Notes under the pieces: model-generated
Told to the model about the DNA's origin: nothing
Database searches by the model: none
The model's input: only the letters and a program-made list of their open reading frames with translations
In this document: positions 61,777 through 64,000 of the stretch, piece by piece
Layout: each line of letters begins with the position of its first letter
Position numbering within the stretch: position 1 is the stretch's first letter
NCBI GenBank assembly: GCA_016722075.1
Contig: JADKGW010000001.1
Location: forward strand, 3,534,001 to 3,598,000
Reading direction: 5' to 3'
DNA: 64,000 bases
DNA from: Candidatus Kouleothrix ribensis
GTDB lineage: Bacteria > Chloroflexota > Chloroflexia > Chloroflexales > Roseiflexaceae
Program-made: the position numbers and the translations under genes

Positions 61777-62778
61777 TTACTGGCCAACCAGCTCGCCCGC
61801 CCCAGCCTCGCCGGCCGGATCGCGCTCTTCGCCATAGCGCCGGCTGAACAGTGCCAGCGCGGCCGCGCCAAGCGTGACACCAAACCACAAGGTGCAGAAG
61901 CGAATAATGATCGTGGCGGTAGTGGCCGGGCCGGCGGCGATCGGGATGAGCCGCTCGAGCATCAGCGTGCTCGACCCCTCGGAGACACCCAGGCCGCCGG
62001 GCAAAAACGACACCAGGCCGAACAGCGTCGAGGCCGCAAACACGAAGGTGGCCTGCTGGAGCAGGAGAAACGAGGGCGGCACGCCCAGCCCGCGCAGCAC
62101 AAAATACATGGCCACGCACTCGCCAAACCACGACACCAGGCTGATCAGCGTTGAGATGAGCAAGATACGCCAGGAGAGCAGCGCCTTCATACTGAGGTAG
62201 GCGGTCAGCAGGCGCGGCGCGATGCGGGTGCCAGCAGGCAGGCGCTCAACCAGCGCAAGCAGCCGGTCGACCAGCGCGCGCGACTGCGCCACCAGCAGGC
62301 CGGCCACAGTAGCCGCCACCAGCACATAGAACAGCGGCCGCGCCGGGGCGTACAGCGTCAGGCCGAAGCCCATCAGCAGCAGCATAGCCAGCCCGTCGGT
62401 CACGCGCTCAGCCAGCACAATCGGCGCCGAGGCGCTGATCGGCGTGCCGTTCACGCGCTTGAGCAGGTACGACTTGAGCACCTCGCCGACTTTGCCGGGC
62501 GTCACAGCCATGACCATACCGCTGGCGAAGAGTAGCGCGCTATCGGCATAACCGACCCGCTGGCCCATACCCATGCGCCGCAGGTAGAAATCCCACTTCA
62601 GCCAGCGTAGCAGGTAGTTCAGCGCAGTGAAGCCCAGGATCGCCGGCAGCATCGACCAGGCAAACGTACTGAAGCTCGCGCCAACCTGGCCGATATCGCT
62701 GAGCAGACCGAGAACGACCACCACGGCCAGGCCTAGTAGCACCGAGATAATAATCTTGCCGCGAAGCTGTGCGAGCAC
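61777..62778 (-). CDS. Lysylphosphatidylglycerol synthase-type (UPF0104) membrane protein
   Basis: 333-residue integral membrane protein with eight or so hydrophobic segments. ALNYLLRWLKWDFYLRRMGM, VTPGKVGEVLKSYLLKR and SFLPGGLGVSEGSSTLMLER are the family's signature motifs, as in the flippase half of MprF and in AglD/UPF0104 proteins. There is no soluble lysyl-transferase domain, so it is more likely a lipid or glycolipid flippase-like protein. It is encoded 64 bases downstream-to-upstream of the Ig-like lipoprotein gene on the same strand and may share its transcript. Confidence 0.88.
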   Translation of the reverse strand: MLAQLRGKIIISVLLGLAVVVVLGLLSDIGQVGASFSTFAWSMLPAILGFTALNYLLRWLKWDFYLRRMGMGQRVGYADSALLFASGMVMAVTPGKVGEVLKSYLLKRVNGTPISASAPIVLAERVTDGLAMLLLMGFGLTLYAPARPLFYVLVAATVAGLLVAQSRALVDRLLALVERLPAGTRIAPRLLTAYLSMKALLSWRILLISTLISLVSWFGECVAMYFVLRGLGVPPSFLLLQQATFVFAASTLFGLVSFLPGGLGVSEGSSTLMLERLIPIAAGPATTATIIIRFCTLWFGVTLGAAALALFSRRYGEERDPAGEAGAGELVGQ

Positions 62779-62981
62779 GTTTCACCAATTAGGGGATCGG
62801 GATGCGCACGGCATCCCAGGTTAGCGCCTGCATAGGCGTGCCGCCCTCGAACCACGCACGGTGGCCGCCTGCACACCGAGCAGGTGCGCCATTCCGATCG
62901 CTGAGCGGTGTTGCAACAGGCGTGTGCCGGGCTGCACTGGCGCGCCCCTGGCCGTTCCACACAGCCACTCAAACCGGGCGC

Positions 62982-63383
62982 TCAGGTATGCTGCACCAGC
63001 TCGACCAGCACACCCTGGCAGCTCTTGGGATGCAGAAACGCCACCAATGTATGGTGCAACCCTGGCCGCGGCACCTCGTCGATCAGCTGCACGCCGCGGG
63101 CCTTGACATCGGCCAGCGCAGCGACAATATCGTCGACACGATAGGCCACGTGATGCATGCCCGGCCCGCGATCGTTCAGATATTTCGCGAACGATGCCTC
63201 TTCCGATGTCGGCGCAATCAACTCGAGCAGCATGCCGCCGACGCGCGTGGCCGCCACAGCCATGTGGCGCTCGGGCATAGGAATGCGCTCCCACTCCGTC
63301 ACGTCGAACATAGTCGAGTAGAACTCGACCGCAGCATCGATATCGCGCACGGCGAACCCAATATGATCGACTGTCTTGAACAT
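62982..63383 (-). CDS. mce: Methylmalonyl-CoA epimerase
   Basis: 133-residue vicinal-oxygen-chelate protein. FKTVDHIGFAVRDIDAAVEF gives the first metal His, GGMLLELIAPTSEEASFAKY the Glu and substrate loop, GPGMHHVAYRVDDIVAALAD the second His pair, and CQGVLVELVQ the final Glu. This arrangement is typical of the epimerase that interconverts (R)- and (S)-methylmalonyl-CoA in propionate metabolism; in Chloroflexia it also fits the 3-hydroxypropionate cycle. CAGGAGG precedes the ATG by five bases. Confidence 0.93.
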   Translation of the reverse strand: MFKTVDHIGFAVRDIDAAVEFYSTMFDVTEWERIPMPERHMAVAATRVGGMLLELIAPTSEEASFAKYLNDRGPGMHHVAYRVDDIVAALADVKARGVQLIDEVPRPGLHHTLVAFLHPKSCQGVLVELVQHT

Positions 63384-63504
63384 ACCTGCCTCCTGGTCAT
63401 GCCATTGCTATGGGCACCACTATAGCAAGTGCTCGGGCGGCCGCAGTGTACCATTCGCAACCAAAAGCGTCAATTAAAAAACTTACGGACACCTGGGTAC
63501 AGGT

Positions 63505-63756
63505 TTGCCGGTACCAGCCTTGTGTGCTATACTACGCCACGGTGCGTCCCAACGCGCTATAGCAGTTTGCGCAGCGATCGAACCGGCCAATCTATGCCAG
63601 TGAGGGTAGGCTCGATCGGTGCCGGTGCGGTGGTTTGCAAGCTGCGATAAACACACACATCCCCTGATCGTGGTAGCCCTGCCGGCGCAGCGCCGGCCCT
63701 GCCACGAGCCGAGGGGGATGGCGGAAGTCAGTAGTTGTAAGGAGCATGGAACACCT
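63505..63756 (+). promoter_or_regulatory. Promoter and long leader of rpsB
   Basis: TTGCCG (63505-63510), 17-base spacer and TATACT (63528-63533) with TGC directly upstream (extended -10). Transcription from about 63540 gives a leader of some 217 bases. It contains a strong hairpin, GTGGTAGCCCTGCCGGCGC with GCGCCGGCCCTGCCAC (about 63680-63715). Leaders of rpsB often bind S2 for autoregulation; here this is inference. Confidence 0.6.
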
Positions 63757-64000
63757 ATGACCCAGGGCACGCAACGGCTCGTCTCGATGAAGTCGCTCTT
63801 AGAGAGCGGCGCGCATTTCGGGCATCAGACCAAGCGCTGGAATCCGAAGATGAAAGCGTACATCTTCGCCGCGCGCAATGGCATCCACATCCTTGATCTA
63901 CAGAAGACGATTGTCGGGCTGACGGCCGCATATAACTTTGTGGTCGAGACGGTCGCAGCCGGCGGGAAGGTGCTGTTCGTCGGCACCAAGAAGCAGGCGC
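63757..64000 (+). CDS. rpsB: 30S ribosomal protein S2 (5' part, cut by window end)
   Basis: The first 81 codons are present: MTQGTQRLVSMKSLLESGAH, FGHQTKRWNPKMKAYIFAAR and NGIHILDLQKTIVGL, the unmistakable S2 N-terminus, then AAGGKVLFVGTKKQA at the window edge. AAGGAG ends 12 bases before this ATG. Another ATG at 63746 opens only a four-codon frame that overlaps the true start. The remainder, and probably tsf, should follow outside the window. Confidence 0.95.
   Translation, partial: MTQGTQRLVSMKSLLESGAHFGHQTKRWNPKMKAYIFAARNGIHILDLQKTIVGLTAAYNFVVETVAAGGKVLFVGTKKQA

Noticed and set aside
63746..63760. Four-codon upstream ORF (ATGGAACACCTATGA) overlapping the rpsB start
   Set aside because: AAGGAG is only one base from its ATG, too close for initiation, whereas the spacing suits rpsB better; probably chance.

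Overview
The window is GC-rich chromosomal DNA (most lines look like 65-70% G+C) from a bacterium that I infer to be a Chloroflexota member, probably class Chloroflexia near Roseiflexus/Kouleothrix. The inference rests on a bacterial coenzyme F420 gene set, a CrtI-type carotenoid gene, Chloroflexia-like gene blocks (rpsO-pnp; yceD-rpmF-fabH-fabD-fabG), many palindromic intergenic repeats and an IscB-type omega (HEARO) RNA. No rRNA operon or marker was available to fix the species.

Layout, left to right. 1-2600: a BMP-family binding lipoprotein with a broken copy of its 3' end upstream, and a TPR membrane protein. 2600-4850: a gene-poor block of nested duplications, an IS630-type transposase relic and three tandem ~260-base repeats. 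4920-12350 (minus strand): 2-oxoacid dehydrogenase E1 alpha/beta, a THUMP RNA methyltransferase, and an oligopeptide ABC importer (two permeases and a binding lipoprotein). 12828-19311 (plus strand): an F420 block: cofE, a free-standing nitroreductase, an Eis-like acetyltransferase, cofD, cofC, an LLM-type F420 oxidoreductase and two PPOX-type F420 proteins; a TPR-SpoIIE phosphatase follows. 21903-25005 (minus strand): a compact secretion locus, with an S26B (SipW/ER-type) signal peptidase fused to a large extracytoplasmic domain, flanked by three small exported proteins. 25186-31928: an ABC-F ATPase carrying an in-frame palindrome, a lipoprotein, a low-G+C ABC exporter preceded by a promoter-driven 28-residue ORF, and a thioredoxin/DUF4395 pair. 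32118-45406: serC, a PPP phosphatase, fmdB, cysE-cysS, a frameshifted IS110 transposase, prmA, an unknown gene, rsmE, a C-terminal protease, crtI and a lysozyme-like lipoprotein. 45500-45945: a promoter-driven structured RNA that I read as a stand-alone IscB omega RNA. 46008-52574 (minus strand): a FabG-like protein lacking catalytic residues, fabD, fabH, rpmF, yceD, a coiled-coil protein, coaD, rsmD and an arginase-family protein. 53349-64000: a PfkB kinase, adenylate kinase, a hydrolase-cNMP fusion, tRNA-Ser(GGA), pnp-rpsO, an Ig-like lipoprotein, a flippase-like membrane protein, methylmalonyl-CoA epimerase and the start of rpsB behind a long leader.

The most notable items are the omega RNA without an intact nuclease gene, the signal peptidase fusion with candidate cognate substrates, small terminal-inverted-repeat elements with 10-base target duplications (one of which preserved both a stop codon and a ribosome binding site inside the F420 operon), the mini-ORF upstream of the foreign-looking ABC exporter, and the SDR pseudo-enzyme in the fatty acid cluster. 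All functional calls come from reading the sequence and from memory of protein families; no search was run.
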